A stretch of DNA of 64,000 nt. Source: Rhodophyticola sp. CCM32 (GTDB taxonomy: Bacteria; Pseudomonadota; Alphaproteobacteria; Rhodobacterales; Rhodobacteraceae). The notes beneath the pieces were generated by a model, which saw only the letters and a program-made list of their open reading frames with translations, was not told the origin of the DNA and did not search any database. This document shows positions 20,352 through 29,432 of this stretch, one piece after another. The position numbers and the translations under genes are program-made. Numbering within the stretch: position 1 is the stretch's first letter; each line of letters starts with the position of its first letter. The stretch covers positions 992,001 through 1,056,000 of the forward strand of contig NZ_CP038492.1 of assembly GCF_004751985.1 (NCBI RefSeq), read 5' to 3'.

Positions 20352-21959
20352 TTAAACCATCAGCTCTTTGGTCGCGCTCAAGGTAATGTCCGGGTAATCG
20401 CGGCCCACCCGGTCGATATCCCATTGCAGGCGGGTCAGATATATCGAGGCGCCGTCATTATCGGTGGCCATATGCTGTTTATTGGCGTCAGCGAAGGCAT
20501 CGACCTTGTCCTTGTCCCCATGCACCCACCGGGCCGAGGTGAATTGCGATGCTTCAAACCGGACCGGCAGCCCGTATTCCATCTCGATCCGGCTGGCCAG
20601 CACCTCGAATTGCAGCGCGCCCACAACGCCGACAATGAAACCGGACCCGATATCGGGTTTGAAAATCTTTGCCGCCCCTTCCTCGGCAAACTGCATCAGT
20701 GCCTTATCAAGATGTTTCGCCTTCATCGGGTCGCCCGCGCGGCAGGTTTGCAGCAATTCCGGTGCGAAACTGGGAATGCCGGTAAAGCGCAGCGCCTCGC
20801 CTTCGGTCAGGGCATCACCGATGCGCAACTGGCCATGGTTCGGGATGCCGATGATATCCCCGGCCCAGGCTTCCTCGGCCAGTTCCCGGTCCGAGGCGAG
20901 GAAAAGCACCGGATTGCTGATCGCCATCGGCTTTTTCGACCGCACATGGGTCAGTTTCATCCCCCGTTTGAAATGGCCCGAGGCGACGCGGACAAAGGCC
21001 ACCCGGTCGCGGTGCTTGGGGTCCATATTGGCCTGTACCTTGAAGACGAACCCGGCAACCTTGCTCTCTTCCGGGGCAACCTTGCGGGGCTCAGCCGATT
21101 GGATCTGCGGCTCCGGCCCATAGCCTGCGATGCCGTCCATCAGCTCCCTGACGCCAAAGGAGTTGATTGCCGACCCGAACCAGATCGGTGAAAGCGTGCC
21201 GTCAAGAAAGGCCTGCCGATCCAGCGGCGGCAGCAATGCGCGCGCCATTTCGACCTCCTCACGGAGCTTTTCCAGCAGGTCCGCAGGCACATGATCGGCC
21301 AGCACCGGGTCATCCAGCCCCTCGATCGAGATGCTTTCGGCCACCACATTCCGATCAGCGCGATCCATCAGCTCCAGCCGGTCGCGGATCAGATCATAAC
21401 ATCCCAGAAACGCACGCCCGGTGCCGATGGGCCAGCTTGCCGGGGTGACGTCTATGGCGAGATTTTCCTGAATTTCATCAATGATATCGAATGTATCGCG
21501 GCTTTCCCGGTCCATCTTGTTGCAAAAGGTCAAGATCGGAAGGTCGCGCAACCGGCAAACCTCAAACAGTTTCCGGGTCTGGCTTTCCACGCCTTTCGCC
21601 CCGTCGATCACCATAATCGCCGCATCCACGGCGGTCAGCGTGCGATAGGTGTCTTCCGAGAAATCGGAGTGGCCGGGCGTATCCACCAGGTTGAACCGGT
21701 ACTCCCCGAAATCAAACGACATGGCCGAGGCGGAAACCGAAATGCCCCGGTCCTTTTCCATCTGCATGAAATCCGACCGTGTGCGCCGCGCCTCGCCCTT
21801 GGCGCGCACCTGCCCGGCCATCTGGATCGCCCCGCCATACAGCAGAAATTTCTCGGTCAGTGTGGTCTTGCCCGCATCCGGGTGCGAGATGATGGCAAAG
21901 GTGCGGCGGCGGGCAATCTCGGCCGGAAGATCGGGGCGGTTTTTCGGGCTATCCAACAT
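20352..21959 (-). CDS. prfC: Peptide chain release factor 3
   Basis: RF3 is a GTPase that removes RF1/RF2 from the ribosome after peptide release. The 535-residue protein has G1 SHPDAGKT (25-32), G3 DTPGHSDF, G4 NKMDRE and the RF3-specific GSAINSFGVRELMDG region. I chose the ATG at 21959 (MLDSPKNRPDL) because family members start there and the residues upstream are not conserved. Length agrees with other RF3 proteins (about 530). The NTF2-like gene diverges from its 5' side. Confidence 0.96.
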   Translation of the reverse strand: MLDSPKNRPDLPAEIARRRTFAIISHPDAGKTTLTEKFLLYGGAIQMAGQVRAKGEARRTRSDFMQMEKDRGISVSASAMSFDFGEYRFNLVDTPGHSDFSEDTYRTLTAVDAAIMVIDGAKGVESQTRKLFEVCRLRDLPILTFCNKMDRESRDTFDIIDEIQENLAIDVTPASWPIGTGRAFLGCYDLIRDRLELMDRADRNVVAESISIEGLDDPVLADHVPADLLEKLREEVEMARALLPPLDRQAFLDGTLSPIWFGSAINSFGVRELMDGIAGYGPEPQIQSAEPRKVAPEESKVAGFVFKVQANMDPKHRDRVAFVRVASGHFKRGMKLTHVRSKKPMAISNPVLFLASDRELAEEAWAGDIIGIPNHGQLRIGDALTEGEALRFTGIPSFAPELLQTCRAGDPMKAKHLDKALMQFAEEGAAKIFKPDIGSGFIVGVVGALQFEVLASRIEMEYGLPVRFEASQFTSARWVHGDKDKVDAFADANKQHMATDNDGASIYLTRLQWDIDRVGRDYPDITLSATKELMV

Positions 21960-22076
21960 GGGGCGGGATATAGGCGAGGCTTGGCCTATGCGCAATCATC
22001 GGCATCCCTGTCGTGACTCTGTGATGCGACTCAGGGTATGCAAAGAACATAGAGTGAACAAATTGAAGGAAACGCA

Positions 22077-22445
22077 ATGAGTCTGGAACAGATTGCCAAT
22101 GAGTTGGTAGAGGCCTGCAAAACCCAGAATGAAGCAGCCAATCTTGATAAGAACTATGCCCCCGATGCGGCCTCGGTGGAGGCGGCGGATTTCTCGGGCA
22201 TGGGGCGAGAGGCGCAGGGCATCGAGGCCATCAAGGGCAAACACGCCTGGTGGGCCGAGAATTTCGAGGTGCATGGCGGCGATGTGCAGGGGCCGTTTTT
22301 GCATGGTGACGACAAATTCGGTGTGATTTTCGAGATTGACGCGACCCATAAGCAAAGCGGTGAGCGCACCAAAATGAAAGAACTGGCGATCTATCACGTC
22401 TCCGGCGGCAAGATCGTGAGAGAGGAGTTTTTCGGCACGGATTAA
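22077..22445 (+). CDS. SnoaL-like/NTF2-fold protein
   Basis: This 122-residue protein looks like a single NTF2/SnoaL-type domain: N-terminal helices (MSLEQIANELVEACKTQNEA), central GIEAIKGKHAWWAENF and a C-terminal strand pair KMKELAIYHVSGGKIVREEFF. The family includes ketosteroid isomerase-like enzymes and many proteins without known substrate. The upstream region (21960-22076), shared with divergent prfC, would hold its promoter. No substrate can be proposed. Confidence 0.8.
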   Translation: MSLEQIANELVEACKTQNEAANLDKNYAPDAASVEAADFSGMGREAQGIEAIKGKHAWWAENFEVHGGDVQGPFLHGDDKFGVIFEIDATHKQSGERTKMKELAIYHVSGGKIVREEFFGTD

Positions 22446-22466
22446 ACCCGAAAAGCTATAGGGGTG

Positions 22467-23468
22467 TCAGTCTTTGCTGGCCCCCTTGCTGGCCCGGGTC
22501 AGCCGTTCGACGGCGTCATCCTCCCCGTCCAGGGCGGCCCGTGACACTTCGATCTCGGCCGCATTCAGGCGATCGGATTCCGACAGGGCGATATCCAGAT
22601 CTTCGGGCAGGGTGGCCCGGGTCTGGCCGGTGACCAGCAGGCTTTCAACCGCGATCCCTTCGGCATAGATGATTTCATGGCCGTCAAACAGGATGTGAAA
22701 AGTGTCCACATGGCCGCCTTCCTCGCGCAGCACCGTGTCGCCATTCACCAGATAGCCCGCCTTGACCATCAGTTCCGCCCGCCCGGTGCCAACCTCATCG
22801 GTGCGCTGCCAGATGAACAGGCGGTGATGGGGTGACAGACGCAGGTCGCGGGCGGTGTTCAGCGTGCCTTCGGTGATGCGGATCGGGGCAAGCGCACCGG
22901 TGGCGCGCATGGTTTGCTGGCCGATCCACTTGATGCCCTGCGCCCCGTTATTGCGGGTCAGGATCTTGTCGCCGACCTGCAATTCCTCGACCGTTTTCTG
23001 ACTGCCATTGGCCAGTGTCAGATGGGTGCCAGCCATGAAACTGACGCTGGCGATATCGGCAAACCGGCGCGGCACGCTGTCGGTTTCCGAGGCGACCAGT
23101 TCATAATCAACGGCGGTATGCAGGGGGGTCAGCGGCAGGATATGTTGCGTGGTTCTTGCATCAGACCAGAGGGTCAGGACCAAAAGATCAACCATGGATC
23201 CGTCTGGCGCCATAAGGGTATGGCATAAATCCAGCACCACATTGTTACCGGGCGTTCCGATATCGGACCCATCGGCCACCTCCTGCCCCTGCGGCCCGTC
23301 GCAGATTGCCAGATCACGGGCGGCCACCTGACGGGACAGACGATACGAATCCCCCGGCACCACATCTTTCATCAACCCGATCGCGTCGCCTTCATGGGCC
23401 CCGGTAGAGACTTTGAAGGCTGTCGCCGGATAGGTGGGAAAGGTGAATTGTGCGGTGCGTCTGGTCAT
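22467..23468 (-). CDS. Hint-domain (Hedgehog/intein-like) protein
   Basis: The 333-residue protein has an N-terminal region of unknown fold (1-140) and a Hint domain (about 143-290) with GTHLTLANGSQKTVEELQVGD, the histidine-bearing LSPHHRLFIW (212-221) and HILFDGHEIIYAEGIAVESL. Rhodobacteraceae encode many such Hint-2 proteins, some attached to secreted repeats. The usual Cys at the first Hint position appears to be Ser143 here (SFMAGT versus the common CFTxGT). Self-cleavage may therefore be altered or go through Ser. The C-terminal tail is charged. Function unknown. Confidence 0.82.
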   Translation of the reverse strand: MTRRTAQFTFPTYPATAFKVSTGAHEGDAIGLMKDVVPGDSYRLSRQVAARDLAICDGPQGQEVADGSDIGTPGNNVVLDLCHTLMAPDGSMVDLLVLTLWSDARTTQHILPLTPLHTAVDYELVASETDSVPRRFADIASVSFMAGTHLTLANGSQKTVEELQVGDKILTRNNGAQGIKWIGQQTMRATGALAPIRITEGTLNTARDLRLSPHHRLFIWQRTDEVGTGRAELMVKAGYLVNGDTVLREEGGHVDTFHILFDGHEIIYAEGIAVESLLVTGQTRATLPEDLDIALSESDRLNAAEIEVSRAALDGEDDAVERLTRASKGASKD

Positions 23469-23594
23469 GATCTCTCCTCTGACTTAAATGCGTAGGCAGG
23501 GCGTTGCAACGGTCAAGGCAGATCGGCGATGGCTTGCGGGCCGGATGAGTTGGGTCGCGTCAGTGGAATAAGCCAATGGAATAAAGAGGGTGTT

Positions 23595-24374
23595 ATGGAT
23601 CTGGGAATAGCAGGGAAACGGGCGCTGGTTTGCGCATCATCAAAGGGTCTGGGGCGTGGCTGTGCCGAAGCTCTGGCGGCGGCGGGTTGCGATCTTGTGA
23701 TGAATGCGCGCGGTGTCGATGCGCTGGAGGAGACAGCGAAGGCGATCCGTGCAGCACATGGGGTGGAGGTGACCACCGTTGCCGCAGATGTCAGCCGCGA
23801 AGATGACCGCGCCCGGCTGCTGGAGGCTGCGGGCCAGATCGACATTCTGGTCACCAATGCGGGCGGCCCGCCGCCGGGTCTGTGGTCAGACTGGGGGCGC
23901 GATGATTTCATTGCCGCGCTGGATGCGAATATGCTGGCGCCCATTGCCCTGATGACCGCATTGATGCCGGGAATGGCCGATCGTGGCTGGGGGCGGGTGG
24001 TGAATATCACCTCGCAATCCGTGAAGGCCCCGATCCCGCAACTTGGTCTGTCAAATTCGGCCCGGACCGGATTGACCGGCTATGTGGCAGGCACGGCGCG
24101 ACAGGTTGCCCAGCATGGTGTTACGATCAATAATCTTCTGCCGGGCATTCATGCGACCGACCGCGCCGATGCGCTGGATGGTGGCGTGTCGAAAGCACAA
24201 GGCATCACCATGGAGGAAGCGCGCACACGCCGGATCGCGACAATCCCGGCACGGCGCTATGGCACGGCACAGGAGTTCGGACAGATGTGCGCCTATCTCT
24301 GCTCAAAACAGGCCGGATTTATCGTCGGGCAGAATATTCTGCTGGATGGCGGCGGCACAAACTTCACCATATGA
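23595..24374 (+). CDS. SDR-family oxidoreductase
   Basis: This 259-residue protein is a classical short-chain dehydrogenase/reductase: cofactor motif near the N-terminus (ASSKGLGRGCAEALA), TNAGG, and the C-terminal cofactor loop. The catalytic Tyr-x-x-x-Lys is not in canonical form; the region after VVNITSQSVKAPIPQLGLSNSARTGLTGYVAGTARQ has S-N-S-A-R, where Tyr and Lys are normally expected. This pattern occurs in a subgroup of SDRs resembling 3-oxoacyl-ACP reductases. I chose the ATG at 23595, which follows AAAGAGGG. Its stop overlaps the start of the DNA alkylation repair gene. Confidence 0.88.
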   Translation: MDLGIAGKRALVCASSKGLGRGCAEALAAAGCDLVMNARGVDALEETAKAIRAAHGVEVTTVAADVSREDDRARLLEAAGQIDILVTNAGGPPPGLWSDWGRDDFIAALDANMLAPIALMTALMPGMADRGWGRVVNITSQSVKAPIPQLGLSNSARTGLTGYVAGTARQVAQHGVTINNLLPGIHATDRADALDGGVSKAQGITMEEARTRRIATIPARRYGTAQEFGQMCAYLCSKQAGFIVGQNILLDGGGTNFTI

Positions 24375-25513
24375 GTGCGAAGTTTTCTCTGAAAGACCAT
24401 CTGTTTAACGCAGAGTCCCTGGGCGATCTGGCGGCGGAATATGCCGCCGGTCTGCCCGGGTTCGACGCCGATGGGTTTCTGGCCGAGGTGCTGCCGGGTC
24501 TGCAGGGGCGGGAACTGATGCAAAGGCTCGACTGGATCGCGGATTGTCTTCAGACCCGCTTGCCAGAGGATTTCCCCGCCATGGCCGCAGCGCTGGAGGC
24601 CGCGATGCCGCCGGAACTGGACCCGACGAAAACCGATGATGATTTTGGCCGGTTCATCCATGCGGTGCCGGGCATACTGGCCGTGCGCCACGGGCTGGAA
24701 CACCACCGGGACCGGGCGCTGGACCTGCTGGAGGCGGCCACCAAGCGGTTTTCGATGGAATTCTACCTGCGCCCGTTTCTGAACCGCTGGCCCGGGGAAA
24801 CCCTTGCCCGGCTGGATCAATGGTGCCTCAGTTCCAATTACCATCTGCGCCGTCTGGTCAGCGAAGGCACAAGGCCACGCCTGCCCTGGGCAAAGGCGAT
24901 CACGCTGGACCCGATGGTGCCGCTGCGGTTTCTGGATCGGTTGCATGCAGACCCGGCACGCTATGTGACGCGGTCGGTTGCCAACCATCTGAACGATATC
25001 AGCAAACTTGACCCGGACCGGGTTCTGAAACGGCTGCGCAAATGGCAAAAGGCGGGCCGGCAGGATGCCAGGGAACTGGCCTGGATGACGAAACATGCGC
25101 TCAGAACGCTGATCAAGGACGGACATCCGGGCGCGATGGAGATGCTGGGCTATCGCGCCGATGCGCCGGTGACACTGGAGGCGATCACGATTACCCCCGA
25201 TCCGGTGGCCATCGGCGGCCGGGCGGTGATCGAAATTGTCCTCAGCGCTGCCGAGGCAACGCCGGTTCTGGTGGATTATCTGATCTGGTTTCACAAACCC
25301 AACGGGGCGGAAAGCTGCAAGGTTTTCAAGCTGAAACAGGCGGTTCTTACACCTGATGCGCCGCTTCGCCTGTCAAAAACCCATGTCTTCAAAGGCAATG
25401 CCACGACCTTCACCCTGCATCCGGGCCCGCATCGGATCTCTGCACAAGTCAATGGGCGTATACTGGGTGAGATGGGCTTTGCACTGACCGCTGGCGAGAC
25501 CGGGCAGGCTTGA
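24371..25513 (+). CDS. DNA alkylation repair protein, AlkC/AlkD-like HEAT-repeat family
   Basis: The 380-residue protein has a helical-repeat body (about 1-265), with features of HEAT-like DNA glycosylases such as FSMEFYLRPFLNRW, WCLSSNYHLRRLVSEGTRPRLPWA and RYVTRSVANHLNDISK. A C-terminal beta-rich domain (about 275-375) follows, with segments such as IGGRAVIEIVLSAAE and VLVDYLIWFHKPNG. A C-terminal Ig-like domain is known in AlkC proteins, so an alkylpurine DNA glycosylase of that type is the best call. The gene begins within the SDR stop codon (ATGA), so the two are translationally coupled, an unusual pairing. Confidence 0.85.
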   Translation: MSAKFSLKDHLFNAESLGDLAAEYAAGLPGFDADGFLAEVLPGLQGRELMQRLDWIADCLQTRLPEDFPAMAAALEAAMPPELDPTKTDDDFGRFIHAVPGILAVRHGLEHHRDRALDLLEAATKRFSMEFYLRPFLNRWPGETLARLDQWCLSSNYHLRRLVSEGTRPRLPWAKAITLDPMVPLRFLDRLHADPARYVTRSVANHLNDISKLDPDRVLKRLRKWQKAGRQDARELAWMTKHALRTLIKDGHPGAMEMLGYRADAPVTLEAITITPDPVAIGGRAVIEIVLSAAEATPVLVDYLIWFHKPNGAESCKVFKLKQAVLTPDAPLRLSKTHVFKGNATTFTLHPGPHRISAQVNGRILGEMGFALTAGETGQA

Positions 25514-25567
25514 AACCCTTTACCTGCCCTGCTACCTGCCAAATCCGATGAAACTGATCGGGTTTTC

Positions 25568-26655
25568 ATGACGTTTCCGCCACCCCTCCGCCTGCAGGTC
25601 GATCATGTCTCGTGCCATTTCGATGGGCGCGCGGTGGTCAGCGATGTGTCGCTTGGGGTGGCCCCGGGGAAATCATGTGCCTTCTGGGCCCGTCGGGCTG
25701 CGGCAAATCCACCACCTTGCGGGTCATTGCCGGGGTGGAACGGCAAAGCGCGGGGCAGGTGGCGGTGGATGGCCTCACGGTGTCGGATGATACAACCCAT
25801 CTGCCGCCCGAGGCGCGGGGCATCGGGTTGATGTTTCAGGATTTCGCCCTGTTTCCGCATCTGACCGTCGCGCAGAATATCAGCTTTGGGATAACCGGTG
25901 GAAAACCCGAGAAAATGAGGCGGGTCAATGAGTTGCTGGACCGTGTGCATCTGGATGGATATGGGGATAAATCACCGCATATGCTGTCTGGCGGTGAACA
26001 GCAGCGGGTGGCCCTGGCCCGTGCGCTGGCACCCCGTCCCAAGGTGATGCTGATGGATGAACCATTCTCGGGGCTCGACAACCGTCTTCGTGATGGCATC
26101 CGTGATGAAACCCTGAACTTGCTGAAAGAGGAAGGCACCGCCGTTCTTCTGGTCACCCATGAGCCGGAAGAGGCGATGCGCATGGCCGATCAGATCGCCC
26201 TGATGCGCGATGGCGTGATCGTTCAGCAGGGCGCCCCCTATAACATCTATAATGCGCCCTGTGATCAGGCGGCGGCGGCGTTTTTCAGCGATGTGAATGT
26301 GATCCGGGGCCGGGTCGACGGGGCGCTGACCGACACGGCCTTTGGTCAGTTTCTGGCGCCGGGTTATCCCGACAGCTCAGAGGTGGAGATCATTTTTCGC
26401 CCCCAGCATGTGAAGATTGATTTCGACCGGGGCGGGCGGGGCCCGAACCCGACCCCGGAAGATGGGGTGCCGGCGCGCGGCGTGGTCGAACGGGCGCGGT
26501 TCATGGGCCATGAAAGCCTTGTGGAATTCCGGATGGATTTCAATGGCGAGGTGTTGCGCGCGACGGTTCCGGCGGTGTTTCTGCCAAAGCCCGGCACGGC
26601 GCTGTGGCTGACGGTCCGCCGCGACCGGTGTTTCGTCTTCCCGCGTCGCAGATAG
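25568..26655 (+). pseudogene. ABC transporter ATP-binding protein (FbpC/PotA-like), frameshifted
   Basis: Two frames together give a complete ATPase. The first frame encodes LQVDHVSCHFDGRAVVSDVSLGVAPG from 25568; the second carries Walker A (LGPSGCGKSTT), signature (LSGGEQQRVALARALAP), Walker B (VMLMDEPFSGLD), the H-loop (VTHEPEEAM) and a C-terminal TOBE-like domain. They join at the G run 25666-25669: one extra G would restore VAPGEIMCLLGPSGCGKS. An internal ATG (25675) would lose the first strands of the fold. No permease or binding-protein gene is adjacent, so it is an orphan ATPase. It may be a true pseudogene or a homopolymer error. Confidence 0.85.
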
Positions 26656-26836
26656 GCGTCTGATCGGGGCGAAACCGGGGAAATGCCTTGCCCCGGCTGA
26701 CAATTCGGCCCAAAACCAACCCGGGCACGGGCTTTGGGGCTTTGAACCCGCCCCGGATGATCCTAGGTATGGATCGTAGATGTGATTGCGCGGTGTGGGC
26801 CAGGATCTGGCCTGCCAGACGCCAAGGGAGATAAAC

Positions 26837-27067
26837 ATGCTCAACAATATCGGACCTGCCGGTCTGCTTTTGATCGCCGTTGTCGTGCTTGTTCTGTTCG
26901 GGCGCGGCAAGATCGCCAACCTGATGGGTGAGGTTGGCAAAGGGATCACCGCGTTCAAACGTGGTGTGAAAGACAGCACCGAAGAGATCGAGAATGCGTC
27001 GACCAGTGAGGATGGCGGGGCGGCTGCACGTGACGTGACGCCCGAGCGGGAGCGTGACAACGCCTGA
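26837..27067 (+). CDS. tatA: Sec-independent protein translocase TatA
   Basis: TatA forms the variable-size pore element of the twin-arginine translocase that exports folded proteins. The 76-residue protein has the short N-terminal membrane helix ([17 protein letters not shown]), the FGRGKI hinge and an amphipathic helix ([18 protein letters not shown]), then an acidic tail. I chose the ATG at 26837, with AAGGGAG upstream; the open frame before it is not family-like. It opens the tatABC cluster. The 180-base gap before it probably holds the promoter, with a CCGGGG/CCCCGG hairpin near 26676-26697. Confidence 0.95.
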   Translation: MLNNIGPAGLLLIAVVVLVLFGRGKIANLMGEVGKGITAFKRGVKDSTEEIENASTSEDGGAAARDVTPERERDNA

Positions 27068-27118
27068 AAGGCGCAGGTCGCCATGCATCCCTAAGTGGAT
27101 CAGGAATAAGGCAGGGTA

Positions 27119-27655
27119 ATGCCAGATATCGGCATGATGGAGCTATTGGTGATCGGGATCGTGGCGTTGATCGTCGTCGGTCCCAAAGACCTGCCGAAAA
27201 TGTTCCGCACCTTTGGTCAGGTGACGGGCCGTATTCGCGGCATGGCCAAGGATTTCAGCCGCGCGATGGATGAGGCTGCCGGGGAAACCGGGATGAAAGA
27301 TCTCGGCAAGGATCTGCGCGCCATGGCCAACCCCAAGAAGATGGGGATGGACGCGGTGAACAAGGCCTTTGACGGGATCGAAAAGGACATTGATCCGACA
27401 CAGTTCGAGGAAGGCTCGGAAACCCGCGCGATGGCCGAGAAACGTCTTGCGGACAGCAAGGCTGCCCGCGAACAGGCCGATGCGCTGCGCAAGGCGCGCG
27501 AGGATGACATCCGCAATGCCAAACTGGCCGCCGTGACCCCGGGCGATGCCTCAGCAAGCGCGACACCCGTTCCCGCCGCGACTGCGGACCCGGTGGCGGC
27601 AGAACCGGCCCCTGAGGCAGCGGCCGAACCACGGACCGGAACCGACCAGGGATGA
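27119..27655 (+). CDS. tatB: Sec-independent protein translocase TatB
   Basis: TatB, with TatC, recognises twin-arginine signal peptides. The 178-residue protein begins MPDIGMMELLVIGIVALIVVGPKDLPKMFRTFG, the standard TatB membrane helix with the GPKDLP hinge, followed by a long amphipathic and charged region and an Ala/Pro-rich tail. The start follows tatA by about 50 bases, and the stop overlaps the tatC start by four bases. Confidence 0.95.
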   Translation: MPDIGMMELLVIGIVALIVVGPKDLPKMFRTFGQVTGRIRGMAKDFSRAMDEAAGETGMKDLGKDLRAMANPKKMGMDAVNKAFDGIEKDIDPTQFEEGSETRAMAEKRLADSKAAREQADALRKAREDDIRNAKLAAVTPGDASASATPVPAATADPVAAEPAPEAAAEPRTGTDQG

Positions 27656-28527
27656 GCAGCGAAGAGCACATGGAGGACAGCGCCGCGCCGCTGATCGAAC
27701 ATCTGGCGGAATTGCGCACCCGGCTGATCCGCTCGGTTCTGGCTTTTGTTGTGGCGATGGTGGCCTGTTTCACCGTGGCCCAGCCCTTGCTGAGTTTCAT
27801 TCAACAGCCCCTGATTGCGGTGCTGATTGCCCGTGGTCAAAGCCCAGAGCTGATTTTCACCGCCCCGCAGGAGCAGTTTTTCGTGCTGGTGCGGATTTCG
27901 GTCATCGGCGGGTTTGCCCTGTCTTTCCCGGTCATTGCGCATCAGTTGTGGCGGTTCGTGGCGCCGGGGCTGTACCGGTCTGAACAGAATGCGTTTTTGC
28001 CGTTCATCCTTGCCTCGCCCCTGTTGTTCCTGCTGGGCGCGGCGTTTGCCCATTTCGTGGTGACGCCGCTGGCGATGAATTTCTTTATCGGCTTTGCCGA
28101 TGCGATCCCGATGCTGACGGCGTATTTCACGGGCGCCGAGCCGCCCGCCCTGTCGGACAGCACGACGGAACTGCGCACGGTTTTTCTGGGCTCGATCCGC
28201 GAATCGACCGATCTGGCGATGAAATTCATCTTTGCCTTTGGCCTGTGTTTCCAATTGCCGGTGCTGTTGACCCTGATGGGCAAGGCCGGCTTGGTCAGCG
28301 CCGAAGGTCTGGGCAATATGCGCAAATGGGCCGTTGTCGCCATTCTGACGCTGGCGGCCCTGGTCACCCCGCCCGATGTGATCACGCAACTGATCCTGTT
28401 TGTTGTGGTCTACGGGCTGTATGAAATTTCCATCCAGCTGGTCCGCATGGTTGAAAGGCGCCGTGATGCCCGGCTCAGGGCCGAGGGGGTGTTGGATGAT
28501 GAGGATGAAGAAGACCGGACAGCATGA
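27652..28527 (+). CDS. tatC: Sec-independent protein translocase TatC
   Basis: TatC is the polytopic receptor subunit of the Tat translocase. The 291-residue protein shows PLIEHLAELRTRLIRS near the N-terminus, six hydrophobic helices, the conserved FTAPQEQFFVLVRISVIGGF region and the P-loop LVTPPDVITQLILFVVVYGLYEISI near the C-terminus. Length is slightly above average because of a charged C-terminal extension. Its stop overlaps the DUF815 gene start. Confidence 0.96.
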   Translation: MSSEEHMEDSAAPLIEHLAELRTRLIRSVLAFVVAMVACFTVAQPLLSFIQQPLIAVLIARGQSPELIFTAPQEQFFVLVRISVIGGFALSFPVIAHQLWRFVAPGLYRSEQNAFLPFILASPLLFLLGAAFAHFVVTPLAMNFFIGFADAIPMLTAYFTGAEPPALSDSTTELRTVFLGSIRESTDLAMKFIFAFGLCFQLPVLLTLMGKAGLVSAEGLGNMRKWAVVAILTLAALVTPPDVITQLILFVVVYGLYEISIQLVRMVERRRDARLRAEGVLDDEDEEDRTA

Positions 28528-29363
28528 ATGACGCGGTGCTGACCCGGATTGCCGAGGCGCTGGAGCGGTTGCGACCGGCCCCGGCGGCGGCCCCGGACTG
28601 GGATGCGGCAGAGGCGTTTGTGTGGCATGCCGCGCCGGACCGGCTGGACCCGGTGGCTGAGGTGAACCGGGTCGATCTGCCCCTGCTTCTGGGCATTGAC
28701 CGGGCGCGTGATACGCTTTTGGACAACACGCTGCAATTTGCCCGGGGGTTGCCCGCCAATAACGCACTGCTTTGGGGCGCGCGGGGGATGGGAAAATCCT
28801 CGCTGGTCAAGGCGGTGCATGCGGAGGTTCTGGCCCGGGGGCTGGCGGTCAAGCTGGTCGAGGTGCAGCGCGAGGATCTGCCGTCGATCGGGCGGCTGCT
28901 GACCCTCTTGCGGGCCGCGCATGTGCGGGTGGTGCTGTTTTGCGATGACCTGTCCTTTTCCCATGATGACACCCATTACAAATCCCTGAAGGCGGTGCTG
29001 GATGGCGGGGTTGAAGGGCGGCCCGACAATGTGATTTTCTACGCCACCTCGAACCGGCGGCATCTGATGCCACGCGATATGATCGAGAATGAGCGTTCCA
29101 CCTCGATCAGCCCGTCCGAGGCGGTGGAGGAGAAAGTCTCCCTGTCCGACCGGTTCGGGCTGTGGCTGGGCTTTCACCCTTGTTCGCAGGATGAGTATCT
29201 GGCGATGATCGAAGCCTATTGTGCGGCCTATGGACTGGTGATGGATGCAGAGACGTTGCGGGCCGAGGCGATTGAATGGCAGGCCACGCGCGGGGCACGG
29301 TCGGGCCGGGTGGCCTGGCAGTATTTCACCGATCTGGCGGGCCGCCGGGGTGTGACACTGTGA
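28524..29363 (+). CDS. DUF815-family ATP-binding protein
   Basis: This 279-residue protein is an AAA-type ATPase of the DUF815 family: Walker A GARGMGKSS (85-93), Walker B VVLFCDDLSF, and a sensor-like YATSNRRHLM. The family is widespread in proteobacteria, but its role is unknown. The gene overlaps tatC by four bases (ATGA), so it is translated with the Tat cluster; whether it serves protein export is unknown. The stop lies just before a GC-rich hairpin shared with the convergent alkB-like gene. Confidence 0.85.
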   Translation: MNDAVLTRIAEALERLRPAPAAAPDWDAAEAFVWHAAPDRLDPVAEVNRVDLPLLLGIDRARDTLLDNTLQFARGLPANNALLWGARGMGKSSLVKAVHAEVLARGLAVKLVEVQREDLPSIGRLLTLLRAAHVRVVLFCDDLSFSHDDTHYKSLKAVLDGGVEGRPDNVIFYATSNRRHLMPRDMIENERSTSISPSEAVEEKVSLSDRFGLWLGFHPCSQDEYLAMIEAYCAAYGLVMDAETLRAEAIEWQATRGARSGRVAWQYFTDLAGRRGVTL

Positions 29364-29368
29364 AAGAC

Positions 29369-29385
29369 GTGGGGCCAGCCCCCAC
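29369..29385. terminator. GC-rich hairpin between convergent DUF815 and AlkB-like genes
   Basis: GTGGGG (29369-29374) and CCCCAC (29380-29385) flank a five-base loop, followed by CCCCCGGCGTATTT. Hairpins followed by a GGCGTATTT-like tail are common between convergent genes in Rhodobacteraceae. There is no long T run, so the call of a two-way terminator is an inference. Confidence 0.5.
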
Positions 29386-29432
29386 ACCCCCGGCGTATTT
29401 AAGACAAGAAGAAGGGCAGGGGCGCTTTCGCG

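Noticed and set aside
25666..25680. Programmed frameshifting in the ABC ATPase gene
   Set aside because: There is no slippery heptamer or downstream structure of the known kinds, and ABC ATPases of this type are not known to use it. A single-base loss is simpler.
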